NCBI GenBank assembly: GCA_963819735.1
Contig: CAWFXC010000004.1
Coordinates: forward strand, 248,001 to 312,000
Source: CAWFXC01 sp963819735
Lineage (GTDB): Bacteria; Actinomycetota; Acidimicrobiia; IMCC26256; DASPTH01
Direction: 5' to 3'
Length of the DNA stretch: 64,000 nt
A program made the position numbers and the translations under genes. The notes under the pieces were generated by a model. The model searched no databases. It was not told the origin of the DNA and saw only the letters and a program-made list of their open reading frames with translations. Shown here one piece after another: positions 1 to 7,745 of the stretch (position 1 is its first letter; each line of letters begins with the position of its first letter).

Positions 1-2
1 GA

Positions 3-244
3 ACCGTCGAAACGGAACGCGCATGGACTCGGACCAGCAGCTGGCAACCCTCCCCCAATCTCGTGCCCGCGATGCCGGCGGCCGAGACCGCGGTGGCCTC
101 GAGCGTGGGGCGGAGCGCCCGAACGACCTGACCGTCGCGATCTGCGGCATCGTGCTCCGCATCGACCGCTACGCCGCCCGCCGCGAATCGACGCGGGGAC
201 CGCTCGCCGCGTTCTTCGAACCCGACGGGAACGCGTCCGCCTAG
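3..244 (+). CDS. possible 3' end of an unrecognised gene, with a putative frameshift
   Basis: I do not recognise this product. Frame 3 from the window edge reads with G/C at nearly every third position up to about base 107. Frame 2 then carries the same coding-like bias to a TAG at 242-244, ending in a short hydrophobic stretch (VAICGIVLRI) and a polar tail. The frame change falls at a GGGG run (107-110), so one missing G could join them. It may be the truncated C-terminus of a gene starting outside the window. Nothing identifies a function, and it could be chance bias in GC-rich DNA. Confidence 0.25.
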   Translation, partial: RRNGTRMDSDQQLATLPQSRARDAGGRDRGGLERGAERPNDLTVAICGIVLRIDRYAARRESTRGPLAAFFEPDGNASA

Positions 245-353
245 CGCCGCCGCACCCCGATCGCGCCGTCGGGCATGCGGGTACGATCCGCACCCGACGG
301 GCGGGTTGACGTGCGAGCGTGACGAACCGGGCAGGGACGATGCGAAGAGCGCG

Positions 354-1307
354 ATGCGGGCAGGGGCGATGCGGGCAGTAGGCGTCGTCGAGTTCGGCGG
401 CCCCGATGCGCTCCGCGTCGTCGAGGTGCCGGAGCCGCACGCCGGCCCGGGCGAGGTCCGCATCCGCGTCCACGCCGCCACCGTCAACCCCACCGACACC
501 TACATCCGCAACGGCGCGCGCGCCGACCTCACCCGCGACATCCCTCCTCCCTTCGTGCTCGGTATGGACGCGGCGGGCGTGCTCGACGAGATCGGTGACG
601 GCGCGAGCACCGGCTTGCAGATCGGCGACCGCGTGATGGCGGTCACGCGCCCGCTCGGTGCGCACGGTGCCTACGCGGAATGGCTCGTGGTGCCGGCGGA
701 GTCGGTGGCCGCGTCGCCCGTCGGCAGCACCGACGTCGAAGCGTCGACCCTGCCGATGAACGGGCTCACCGCGCGACTGACCCTGGATCTCCTGGGCCTG
801 CGCGCGGGCGAGTGGCTCGCGGTGACCGGCGCCGCCGGCGCGTACGGGGGCTACGTGGTCCAGTTGGCCAAGGCCGACGGCTTGCGGGTCATCGCCGACG
901 CGGCCGCGTCCGACGAGGCGCTCGTGCGGTCGCTCGGCGCCGACGTGGTGGTCCGCCGGGGCGACGACGTCGCCGACCGGATTCGCGACGTCGCGCCCGA
1001 CGGTGTCGACGCGGTCGCCGACGGCGCCCTCATGGACGCGCTCGTCCTCCCCGCGGTCCGCGACGGCGGCGCGCTCGCGGTGGTCCGCGGCTTCGCAGGC
1101 GAGACCGAACGCGGGATCGTGATCCACCCGGTCTGGGTGCGTGACTACCTCACGGCGCAGGCCGCGCTCGACCGGCTCGGGCGCCAGGCCGAGGCCGGCG
1201 CGGTCACGCTCCGGGTGGCTGCCACCTTTCCTCCGGAACGGGCGGCCGATGCGCACCGACAGCTCGAGGCAGGCGGTACCCGCGGCCGGTTGGTCATCGA
1301 GTTCTGA
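354..1307 (+). CDS. quinone reductase-like MDR-family NADPH oxidoreductase
   Basis: Medium-chain dehydrogenase/reductase of the zinc-independent quinone oxidoreductase type, expected to transfer hydride from NADPH to a quinone or enone in the cytosol. An N-terminal GroES-like fold starts with MRAVGVVEFGGPDALRV and holds GMDAAGVL. The Rossmann segment carries the nucleotide-binding motif GAAGAYGGYVVQLAK, and the protein ends with the family-typical GGTRGRLVIEF. No structural zinc cysteines are seen. The reading frame is open to a TTG at 306. I prefer ATG 354, which has GAAGAG just upstream; ATG 369 fits the family N-terminus equally well. The family is clear but the substrate cannot be inferred. 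Confidence 0.82.
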   Translation: MRAGAMRAVGVVEFGGPDALRVVEVPEPHAGPGEVRIRVHAATVNPTDTYIRNGARADLTRDIPPPFVLGMDAAGVLDEIGDGASTGLQIGDRVMAVTRPLGAHGAYAEWLVVPAESVAASPVGSTDVEASTLPMNGLTARLTLDLLGLRAGEWLAVTGAAGAYGGYVVQLAKADGLRVIADAAASDEALVRSLGADVVVRRGDDVADRIRDVAPDGVDAVADGALMDALVLPAVRDGGALAVVRGFAGETERGIVIHPVWVRDYLTAQAALDRLGRQAEAGAVTLRVAATFPPERAADAHRQLEAGGTRGRLVIEF

Positions 1308-1393
1308 GCCGCGTCCCGCGGGCCGGAATGCTCGTCGTCGCCACGATCCCTGGCATCCTGTCGGGTCCGGGCGCCGACGAGGTCGAGAGTGAA

Positions 1394-2863
1394 GTGACCG
1401 ACACCGAAGAATTCCGCGAGCGCATCCGCGCCGCGACCGAGCTGCTCGAGACGGTGGTGTGCGATCCGTCGGTGCTGGAGGTCATGGCGGAGGAGGAGCG
1501 GATCCGGTTCGTGAACGCGGCCGGCGACGTCTTCTGCCCCGACGTCGAGGAACGCCGTCGCCGGAGCAAAGCCCGGCAACGCCGGCAACGCACCGCGCGG
1601 CTCCGGAACGACGAAGAGGTCCTCGCCGAGACGGGGATCCGTCGGTTGCGGGCCAAGCCGGTCTTCACCACGCCCAACGTGTTCCCGCCCGAACAGTTCG
1701 TGCAGCACGAGCTGCCGGCCGATGCCGACGGCCCCGAGCTGCGTGATCCCCAACACTGTTACGTGTGCAAGGCGCCGTTCTCCGTCGTGCACCACTTCTA
1801 CGACCAGCTGTGCCCGGAGTGCGCCGAGTTCAACTACGCCAAGCGCACTGAGTCGGCCGACCTGCGGGGCCGGGTCGCGCTGCTCACCGGCGGTCGGGTG
1901 AAGATCGGGTACCAGGCGGGCATCAAACTGTTGCGCGCGGGCGCCCGGTTGATCGTCACCACCCGCTTCCCGCGCGACGCCGCGTCGCGGTACGCCCGCG
2001 AACCCGACTTCGACGAGTGGGGTGACCGGCTCGAAATCTTCGGGCTCGACCTCCGCTACACGCCGAGTGTCGAGGCGCTCTGTCGTCACCTCGACGCGTC
2101 CCTCGACCGGCTCGACTTCATCGTGAACAACGCGTGCCAGACCGTGCGACGGCCGCCCGAGTTCTACCGGCACATGATCGAAGTCGAGTCGGCCTCGCTG
2201 GAGCAGATGCCGGTGCCGGTACGCGCGCTGGTGGGCGAGTACGACGAGCTCCCCGATCTCGCCGACGCCCCCGCCCTCTCGCAACGCGCCCTCCTGCCCG
2301 GCGAGGCCCACCCGAAGCACCACCTTTTCCCAGAGGGGCGACTCGATCAGGACCTGCAGCAGGTCGATCTCCGCGACCGGAACTCGTGGCGACTCATGCT
2401 GGCCGAGGTACCCACCGTCGAGTTGTTGGAGACGCAACTCGTGAACGCGGTCGCGCCGTTCGTGCTCAACGCGCGGCTCAAACCGCTGATGCTCCGTTCG
2501 CCCGAGCGCGACAAGCACGTCGTCAACGTGTCGGCGGTCGAGGGACAGTTCTACCGACGCTTCAAGACCACGAAGCATCCGCACACCAACATGGCCAAAG
2601 CGGCGCTCAACATGATGACGCGCACGAGTGCGGCCGAGTACCAGGCCGACGGCATCCACATGAACAGCGTCGACACCGGTTGGGTCAGCGACGAGGACCC
2701 GCTCGACATCGCCACCCGCAAGACCGCCGAGCACCGGTTCCATCCGCCGCTCGACATCGTCGACGGCGCGGCGCGCATCGTCGATCCGATCATCGCCGGC
2801 TTCAACACCGGCAACCACGTGTACGGCCAGTTCCTGAAGGACTACCGGCCCACCGACTGGTGA
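1394..2863 (+). CDS. SDR-family protein with N-terminal extension and zinc-ribbon-like cysteines
   Basis: Short-chain dehydrogenase-like protein of about 489 residues, far longer than a usual 250-residue SDR. The first ~150 residues are charged and hold a four-cysteine cluster (CYVC ... CPEC) that looks like a zinc ribbon. A Rossmann domain follows with GGRVKIGYQAG in the cofactor-loop position and a family NNA motif (IVNNACQ). The catalytic region reads TNMAK, so the lysine of YxxxK is kept but the tyrosine is replaced by threonine. I choose GTG 1394 because the 22 residues encoded from ATG 1328 look unlike the rest; ATG 1328 is the alternative. Catalysis is uncertain and the role unknown. 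Confidence 0.72.
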   Translation: MTDTEEFRERIRAATELLETVVCDPSVLEVMAEEERIRFVNAAGDVFCPDVEERRRRSKARQRRQRTARLRNDEEVLAETGIRRLRAKPVFTTPNVFPPEQFVQHELPADADGPELRDPQHCYVCKAPFSVVHHFYDQLCPECAEFNYAKRTESADLRGRVALLTGGRVKIGYQAGIKLLRAGARLIVTTRFPRDAASRYAREPDFDEWGDRLEIFGLDLRYTPSVEALCRHLDASLDRLDFIVNNACQTVRRPPEFYRHMIEVESASLEQMPVPVRALVGEYDELPDLADAPALSQRALLPGEAHPKHHLFPEGRLDQDLQQVDLRDRNSWRLMLAEVPTVELLETQLVNAVAPFVLNARLKPLMLRSPERDKHVVNVSAVEGQFYRRFKTTKHPHTNMAKAALNMMTRTSAAEYQADGIHMNSVDTGWVSDEDPLDIATRKTAEHRFHPPLDIVDGAARIVDPIIAGFNTGNHVYGQFLKDYRPTDW

Positions 2864-2893
2864 CGGGCCATTCGTGGTGACGGGCCGCTGATC

Positions 2894-2899
2894 TACGAT
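2894..2899 (+). promoter_or_regulatory. -10 hexamer TACGAT, leaderless start
   Basis: TACGAT lies 6 nt before ATG 2906, and no Shine-Dalgarno sequence is seen. Transcription starting about 7 nt after the hexamer would begin at the start codon itself. It is one of a dozen similarly placed hexamers in the window. Confidence 0.45.
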
Positions 2900-2905
2900 C
2901 GGCCG

Positions 2906-3517
2906 ATGGCCGGTTTCACGCGAGGGTTCAAGGGCCGCGGGCGGGCCGCGCGGGATCCCCGCCTGCCACCCGGTCAGTACGACACGGGGAAGCAGTGGCC
3001 GACGCTCACCGCCGAGGCGACCCCGAAGCTGTCGACCGACGAGTGGACGTTCCGGATCGAGGGGCTGGTCGAGCGGCCCACCACGTGGACGTGGGACGAG
3101 ATCCACGCGCTCCCGCCGTCGACCTACAACGGCGCGATCCACTGCGTCACCACGTGGTCGAAGTTCGACATGACGTTCACCGGCGTGTCCGTCGACACGC
3201 TGCTCGCCGGCACCGGCGTGCTCCCTGCCGCCACCCACGTCCTGGCCACCTGCCACACGGGGTACACGACCAACCTCCCGTTGGCCGACGTCACCGGCGG
3301 GAAGGCGTGGGTGGTCTGGGAAGCGGAAGGCGAACCCCTGAAGCGGGCCCACGGTGGGCCGGCCCGGCTGCTCGTCCCCCACCTCTACTTCTGGAAGAGC
3401 GCCAAGTGGGTGAGCGGCCTGCGGTTGCTCGATCACGACGAACCCGGCTTCTGGGAGCGCAACGGCTACCACGACCGCGGCGACCCCTGGCTCGAGCAGC
3501 GCTACCAGGGTGACTGA
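2906..3517 (+). CDS. sulfite oxidase-family molybdopterin-dependent oxidoreductase
   Basis: A 203-residue molybdenum-cofactor domain of the sulfite oxidase/YedY type. The conserved cysteine that would ligate molybdenum lies in HCVTTWSKF, followed by family features such as GYTTNLPL, HGGPARLLVPHLY and KWVSGLRLL. There is no twin-arginine signal and no heme or dimerisation domain, so it looks like a soluble single-domain form. It overlaps the following flavin reductase gene by 8 bp, which suggests the reductase supplies electrons and that the pair forms a two-component enzyme. The oxidised or reduced substrate (sulfite, S- or N-oxide) cannot be told. ATG 2906 follows a -10-like hexamer directly. 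Confidence 0.85.
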   Translation: MAGFTRGFKGRGRAARDPRLPPGQYDTGKQWPTLTAEATPKLSTDEWTFRIEGLVERPTTWTWDEIHALPPSTYNGAIHCVTTWSKFDMTFTGVSVDTLLAGTGVLPAATHVLATCHTGYTTNLPLADVTGGKAWVVWEAEGEPLKRAHGGPARLLVPHLYFWKSAKWVSGLRLLDHDEPGFWERNGYHDRGDPWLEQRYQGD

Positions 3518-4266
3518 CCCGGCACCCGCGGCGTCGCCCGCGCGGCCGCCGTCGGTGCCGTCGGCCACTGCGGCGACGTCGTGGCAGCGGGCGACGGTGC
3601 TGTCGATCCACGACGAGAACCCGCGCACCAAGACGTTCCGCCTCGCGCTCCCCCGGCCCGCGCCGCGGCTCGCCGGTCAGCACTACGTGGTGCGCCTCAC
3701 CGCGCCCGACGGCTACACCGCGGCGCGTTCGTACTCGGTGGCGTCGGCCCCCGACGACACGAACGAGTTCGAGCTCACCGTCGAACGCCTCGACGACGGC
3801 GAGGTGTCCGGCTTCCTCCACGAAGAGGTCGTGCCCGGCGACGAGCTCGAGGTACGTGGGCCGATCGGCGGTTGGTTCGTGTGGGACGCCGACCACCCCG
3901 GCGGTGCTCGTCGGCGGCGGTTCCGGCATCGTCCCGCTGATGGCGATGCTGCGGCTGGCCCGCCGCGAGCAGCACACCGATCGCGTGCGCCTGGTGCAGT
4001 CGGTCCGCACGCCGACGGATCTGTACTACGCCGACGAGTTCCCGGGCCCCGAGACGACGGTCGTGTACACGCGGGAGAACCCGCCCGGTGCGAGCCGTCC
4101 GCCCGGGCGCATGACCGTCGACGATCTCGCGCCCGCGCTGCTGCCCGACGCCACCGCGTACGTGTGCGGGTCCGCCGGTTTCGCCGACGGTGCCACCGAC
4201 CTGCTCGTGGAGCTCGGGGTGCCGAGCGCGAACATCCGCGTCGAGCGCTTCGGTCCTACCAGCTGA
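3510..4266 (+). CDS. ferredoxin reductase-type FAD/NAD(P) oxidoreductase, split by a frameshift
   Basis: Partner reductase of the preceding molybdoenzyme. The first frame encodes a flavin-binding barrel with RSYSVASAP (FAD contact, RxYS type) and ends at GWFVWDADHP. The second frame continues with AVLVGGGSGIVPLMAMLR (NAD(P)-binding) and YVCGSAGFADG, the canonical C-terminal NADPH motif. The two halves join only if one base is removed at about 3893-3902, within an ACCACCCCGG stretch. The total length of about 250 residues is normal for a ferredoxin-NADP reductase-like module, and no 2Fe-2S domain follows. I annotate it as one gene and suspect a sequencing indel. Start ATG 3510 lies inside the upstream gene, implying translational coupling. 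Confidence 0.8.
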
Positions 4267-4284
4267 GGCGTGCGGACGCGCGAC

Positions 4285-4443
4285 TCACCACACCCCGAAC
4301 AGTCGTCCCAGACCCGCCACGATCGCGGCGTCGAACAGCAACGCGACCGCGATCGCACGCCAGGACGGCCGGTAGACGGTGCTGGTCTCCACCCGCGCTG
4401 CGCGTCGACCGAGCCACAGGGCCATAGGGAAAAGTGTGCCCAT
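4285..4443 (-). CDS. small hydrophobic protein, 52 residues
   Basis: A short reading frame running MGTLFPMALWLGRR... to ...GLGRLFGVW before TGA. It contains one predicted membrane-spanning segment (IAVALLFDAAIVAGL) flanked by arginines, with strong G/C third-position bias. It lies between the convergent-facing end of the flavin reductase gene and the thioredoxin-reductase-like gene, on the same strand as the latter and about 70 bp downstream of it. The frame is also open upstream of the ATG. No function can be assigned; it may be a small membrane protein or a chance frame. Confidence 0.35.
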   Translation of the reverse strand: MGTLFPMALWLGRRAARVETSTVYRPSWRAIAVALLFDAAIVAGLGRLFGVW

Positions 4444-4513
4444 ATCGGGCAAGCGCGACGCGGATACCGCCGCAAACCGTTGCCGATGCTGGCGGTCGGT
4501 GCCGGGGTCGTGC

Positions 4514-6247
4514 TCAGACGGTGATCGCCAGGTGATCGTGCACGGAGCGCACCGCGCTCGATCCTTCGCCGACCGCGGCGGCGACGCGCTTCATCGAACC
4601 GTGGCGCACGTCGCCGACCGCGAACACACCGGGCACCGAAGTCTCGAACGGCAGCGGATCCCGTCCCGCGAACGCGGGGCTCGACGCCACGGGCTCGGGC
4701 AGCTCCCGATCGGTGAGCACGAAGCCCGCCGGATCGAGCTCCACCGCGTTGGCGAGCCACTCGGTGGCGGGATCAGCGCCGATGAAGCAGAAGAGCCCGG
4801 AGCACGGGAACGTGCGGTGCTCGCCGGTCGGGGTGTGCTCGACGGTGACGCGTTCGAGCCGGGTGTCGCCCGCGAGGGCGCGGACCTCGGTGCTCGCGAG
4901 CAGCGTGATGCGCGGGTCGGCGTCGATCCGCTCGATGAGGTAGCTCGACATGCTGTGCGCCAGGTTGTCGCGGCGAATCGCGATGGAGACCCGGCTCCCC
5001 TGTTGCGCGAGGTAGATCGCCGCCTGCCCGGCGGAGTTCCCGCCGCCGACGACGACGATGTCGGAGCCGCTGCAGATGCGCGCCTCGAGATCGGTGGCCG
5101 CGTAGTACACGCCCGCACCTTCGAAGCGTTCGAGGTCGTCCACCGCGAGGCGTTGGTAGCGCGCGCCCGACGCGACGATCACCGTGCGCGTGGGGAGCTC
5201 GCTCCCGTCGGCCAACACGACCACGTGGAATCCCGCCTCGGTGCGCAGACCGGCCACGACACACGGCGCGTTGAGACTGGCGCCGAGGCGTTGGGCCTGG
5301 ATCGCGGCGCGCGACGTGAGCTCCTCCCCCGAGACACCGTTCGGGAACCCCACGTAGTTCTCGATGCGCGAGCTCGACCCCGCTTGACCTCCGACCACGA
5401 GCGCCTCGAGCGACACCGTGTTGAGTCCTTCGGAAGCGCCGTACACCGCGGCGGCGAGACCGGCGGGACCGCTCCCGACCACCACCAGGTCGAACACGAA
5501 ACCGGGCGCGGGATGGAACGTGAGCCCGAGGTGCTCGGCGAACTCGCCCGGGGTCGGGCGGCGCAGGATCGCGGTCGGGGTGACGACGACCGGGGTGTGC
5601 ACCGGGCGCAGGCCCATGCTGGCGAGCAGCACGCCGACGTCGTCGGCGTCTTCCAGGTCGATCCAGCTGTACACGAGGTGGGACCGGGCGGCGAAGGCCC
5701 GCAGGGCGGTGGCCTCGGGCGAGAACCGGGAGCCGATGATGCGGATGGCATCCGCGCCGGGTCCGGCCCGGAGGGCTTCGCGGCGGGCCACGAGGGTGCG
5801 GAAGATGATGTCGGCGATGTCCGGTTTCGAGCTCATCAGCCGGCGGAACTCGGGGAGGGGGATCACCAGCACGCGCCCGGGACGCGTGACCCGGGCGGTG
5901 AGGTAGGGCCGTTGGCCGGTGAGGAGGTTCAACTCGCCCAGGAACCGCCCCTCACCGTGGACGGTGACGAGGACATCGCGGTCGCGGTCGGGGCGGACGA
6001 TCTCGACTTCGCCCTCGAGGACCACGATGAAGTCGACCGTCTCGTCGCCGGCCTCGAAGAGCAGATCGCCGACCGCGATCGGCCGTTCCGCGCCGTACGG
6101 CGCCAGGTCGGCCAGCGCTGCCGCGTCGAGCGTGGTTGCGATCGGGTCGTCCGGGCCCGGCAGGCCCGGCCGTTCGTCGGCGGGTTCGGAGGGTGGAGCC
6201 GACGGGGGGACGTGGAGTGTGCGGTCGGACGCGTGCGGTTCGGTCAC
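4514..6247 (-). CDS. cyclic nucleotide-binding domain fused to thioredoxin reductase-like FAD oxidoreductase
   Basis: About 577 residues in three parts. Residues ~25-150 form a cAMP-receptor-like cyclic nucleotide-binding domain (EGRFLGELNLLTGQRPYLTA matches the phosphate-binding cassette). Residues ~165-250 look like a degenerate thioredoxin/glutaredoxin domain with no CxxC. Residues ~255-577 are a thioredoxin reductase-like flavoprotein with VVGSGPAGLAAAVYGASEG for FAD, VVGGGNSAGQAA for NADPH and GVFAVGDVR near the C-terminus. Where thioredoxin reductases carry the redox CxxC, this protein reads YYAATDLEARIC, so it cannot use the usual disulfide relay. GTG 6247 is preferred over TTG 6256 because a TACCTT hexamer sits 7 nt upstream. 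It is probably a nucleotide-regulated flavin oxidoreductase; the substrate is unknown. Confidence 0.87.
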   Translation of the reverse strand: MTEPHASDRTLHVPPSAPPSEPADERPGLPGPDDPIATTLDAAALADLAPYGAERPIAVGDLLFEAGDETVDFIVVLEGEVEIVRPDRDRDVLVTVHGEGRFLGELNLLTGQRPYLTARVTRPGRVLVIPLPEFRRLMSSKPDIADIIFRTLVARREALRAGPGADAIRIIGSRFSPEATALRAFAARSHLVYSWIDLEDADDVGVLLASMGLRPVHTPVVVTPTAILRRPTPGEFAEHLGLTFHPAPGFVFDLVVVGSGPAGLAAAVYGASEGLNTVSLEALVVGGQAGSSSRIENYVGFPNGVSGEELTSRAAIQAQRLGASLNAPCVVAGLRTEAGFHVVVLADGSELPTRTVIVASGARYQRLAVDDLERFEGAGVYYAATDLEARICSGSDIVVVGGGNSAGQAAIYLAQQGSRVSIAIRRDNLAHSMSSYLIERIDADPRITLLASTEVRALAGDTRLERVTVEHTPTGEHRTFPCSGLFCFIGADPATEWLANAVELDPAGFVLTDRELPEPVASSPAFAGRDPLPFETSVPGVFAVGDVRHGSMKRVAAAVGEGSSAVRSVHDHLAITV

Positions 6248-6254
6248 CCCGCCC

Positions 6255-6260
6255 AAGGTA
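6255..6260 (-). promoter_or_regulatory. -10 hexamer TACCTT, leaderless start
   Basis: Read on the minus strand, TACCTT ends 7 nt before the GTG at 6247. It supports that start codon over the upstream TTG, which overlaps the hexamer. Confidence 0.4.
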
Positions 6261-6290
6261 GCGGCGTGTCGTGCGGCGCCGCCGAGCGCC

Positions 6291-6296
6291 TAGCGT
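6291..6296 (+). promoter_or_regulatory. -10 hexamer TAGCGT, leaderless start
   Basis: TAGCGT lies exactly 6 nt before ATG 6303, with no ribosome-binding site. Together with the minus-strand hexamer at 6255-6260 it makes a compact divergent promoter region of about 55 bp. Confidence 0.4.
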
Positions 6297-6302
6297 GACC
6301 GC

Positions 6303-6602
6303 ATGCCGATTCGCACTGCCCCCGTCGTCGCCGGCGCGCTGGTCGGCGGCTACGTCGTGGCCCGCCAGACGAAGGTGCGCGCGCTCGGAGGCGCGGTGCT
6401 GCTCGCCGGCGGTCTCGTCGCCGGGCGGCAGTGGCTCGCCACCACCGGCCCGCTCGGTACCGCAGTCCTCACCGCGGTCTACCTCGGTGGGTTCGGCGCG
6501 TCACACCCGTTGGCGAAGAAGATCGGTCCGTGGCCCGCGGTCCTGGCGGTCGCGGGCACGAGCGCAGTGGCGGCCGCGGTCATCTGCGATCGCAAGGCGT
6601 AA
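6303..6602 (+). CDS. small hydrophobic membrane protein of unknown function
   Basis: A 99-residue protein composed largely of hydrophobic Ala/Gly/Val/Leu segments: residues ~6-20, ~27-42, ~48-66 and ~78-93 could span or line a membrane. Short basic connectors (RQTKVR, AKKIG) separate them. I recognise no enzyme motif. Strong G/C codon bias and a well-placed -10 hexamer 6 nt before the ATG support it as a real gene. It is divergent from the CNB/thioredoxin-reductase-like gene and is followed 44 bp later by rsgA in the same direction, so it may be cotranscribed with rsgA. Confidence 0.6.
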   Translation: MPIRTAPVVAGALVGGYVVARQTKVRALGGAVLLAGGLVAGRQWLATTGPLGTAVLTAVYLGGFGASHPLAKKIGPWPAVLAVAGTSAVAAAVICDRKA

Positions 6603-6645
6603 CCGGGGTGGACGAGCCCGGGCTCCCGTAGCCCAGTCGAGACGC

Positions 6646-7671
6646 GTGCCCACTTCTGCCCTCGCGAACCTGGTGCCCTACGGCTGGAACGCCGAGTGGG
6701 CCGAACGGCTCACCGCGTTCCCCGATTGTCAGCCCGCGCGCGTCGTGCGCCACGACGGCGCGGGATTACTCGTCGCCGCGGTCGACGGGGTGATCGCGCT
6801 CCCCTTCGAACGCCGACTCGATCCACCGCCCACCGTGGGCGACTGGATCGCCTACGACGGCACCGGACCGGTGGCGGTGCTCCCCCGAGCATCGCTGTTG
6901 CGCCGGCGGTCGGCCGAGGGTGTCACCGATCAGGCGTTGGCCGCGAACGTCGACGTCGTGCTCCTCGTGTGCGGACTCGATCGGCCGGTGCGCGCCGGGC
7001 GGATCCGTCGCAGCGCCGCCCTCACCCGCGACGCGGGCGCGACGCCGGTCGTCGTGCTCACCAAGGCCGCGCTCGCGACCTCGCCCGAGACCGTCGTGGA
7101 AACGGTCGTCGCCGCCAACCCCGGGCTCGACGTGATCCTGGTCTCGGCGGTCGAAGGGATCGGGCTCGACGGCCTGCGCCACCTCGCGCGAGGTCGCACC
7201 GTCACCATGCTGGGTGAATCCGGTGCGGGGAAGTCGAGCCTGGTCAACGCGTTGTTGGGGGCCGACGTCGCCGCCACCGCCGCGGTGCGCGACCGCGACG
7301 CCAAGGGTCGTCACACCACGACGACGCGCGAGCTCCATGTGCTGCCGACGGGTGGGGTGCTGATCGACAGCCCGGGCATCCGTGCCGTCGGCCTCCGGGT
7401 CGATCCCGACGCGGTCGACGCCACGTTCACCGACATCGAGGACCTCGCCGAGCACTGCCGCTTCACCGATTGCGGTCACGACTCCGAGCCCGGGTGCGCG
7501 GTCGTGGCCGCCATCGCCGACGGCTCGCTGGCGGCCGAGCGGCTCGACACGTGGCGTGCCTTCCACCGGGAGGCCGACGCGGCGGCGCTGCGGGCCCAGC
7601 CCCACGAACGCCGCCGGCGAGACAGGGAGGCGGCCCGGATCCCGAAGGACGCCCAACGCCGCAAGCGTTAG
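6646..7671 (+). CDS. rsgA: ribosome small subunit-dependent GTPase A
   Basis: RsgA (YjeQ) is a circularly permuted GTPase that helps late 30S ribosomal subunit maturation. An N-terminal OB-like domain comes first. The G motifs then appear in permuted order: TKAAL in place of NKxD, then SAVEG, then the P-loop GESGAGKSSLVN at residues ~190-201 and DSPGIR. The C-terminal zinc knuckle is present as C271, C276, H278 and C284. A length of about 341 residues is typical. GTG 6646 is chosen because the frame upstream overlaps the previous gene and encodes arginine-rich non-family sequence. The G4 motif departs from the consensus NKxD, otherwise the protein looks complete. Confidence 0.9.
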   Translation: MPTSALANLVPYGWNAEWAERLTAFPDCQPARVVRHDGAGLLVAAVDGVIALPFERRLDPPPTVGDWIAYDGTGPVAVLPRASLLRRRSAEGVTDQALAANVDVVLLVCGLDRPVRAGRIRRSAALTRDAGATPVVVLTKAALATSPETVVETVVAANPGLDVILVSAVEGIGLDGLRHLARGRTVTMLGESGAGKSSLVNALLGADVAATAAVRDRDAKGRHTTTTRELHVLPTGGVLIDSPGIRAVGLRVDPDAVDATFTDIEDLAEHCRFTDCGHDSEPGCAVVAAIADGSLAAERLDTWRAFHREADAAALRAQPHERRRRDREAARIPKDAQRRKR

Positions 7672-7745
7672 CGTCCGTCCGCGATCCCGAACTCCACGGC
7701 GGCCGCGCCGCGACCGCCTCGATCCCGAAGGAAGTACCGATCACC

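Noticed and set aside
4379..6298. 639-codon plus-strand frame over the thioredoxin-reductase-like gene
   Set aside because: The minus strand encodes clear FAD, NADPH and cyclic-nucleotide motifs; the plus-strand product is composition noise.
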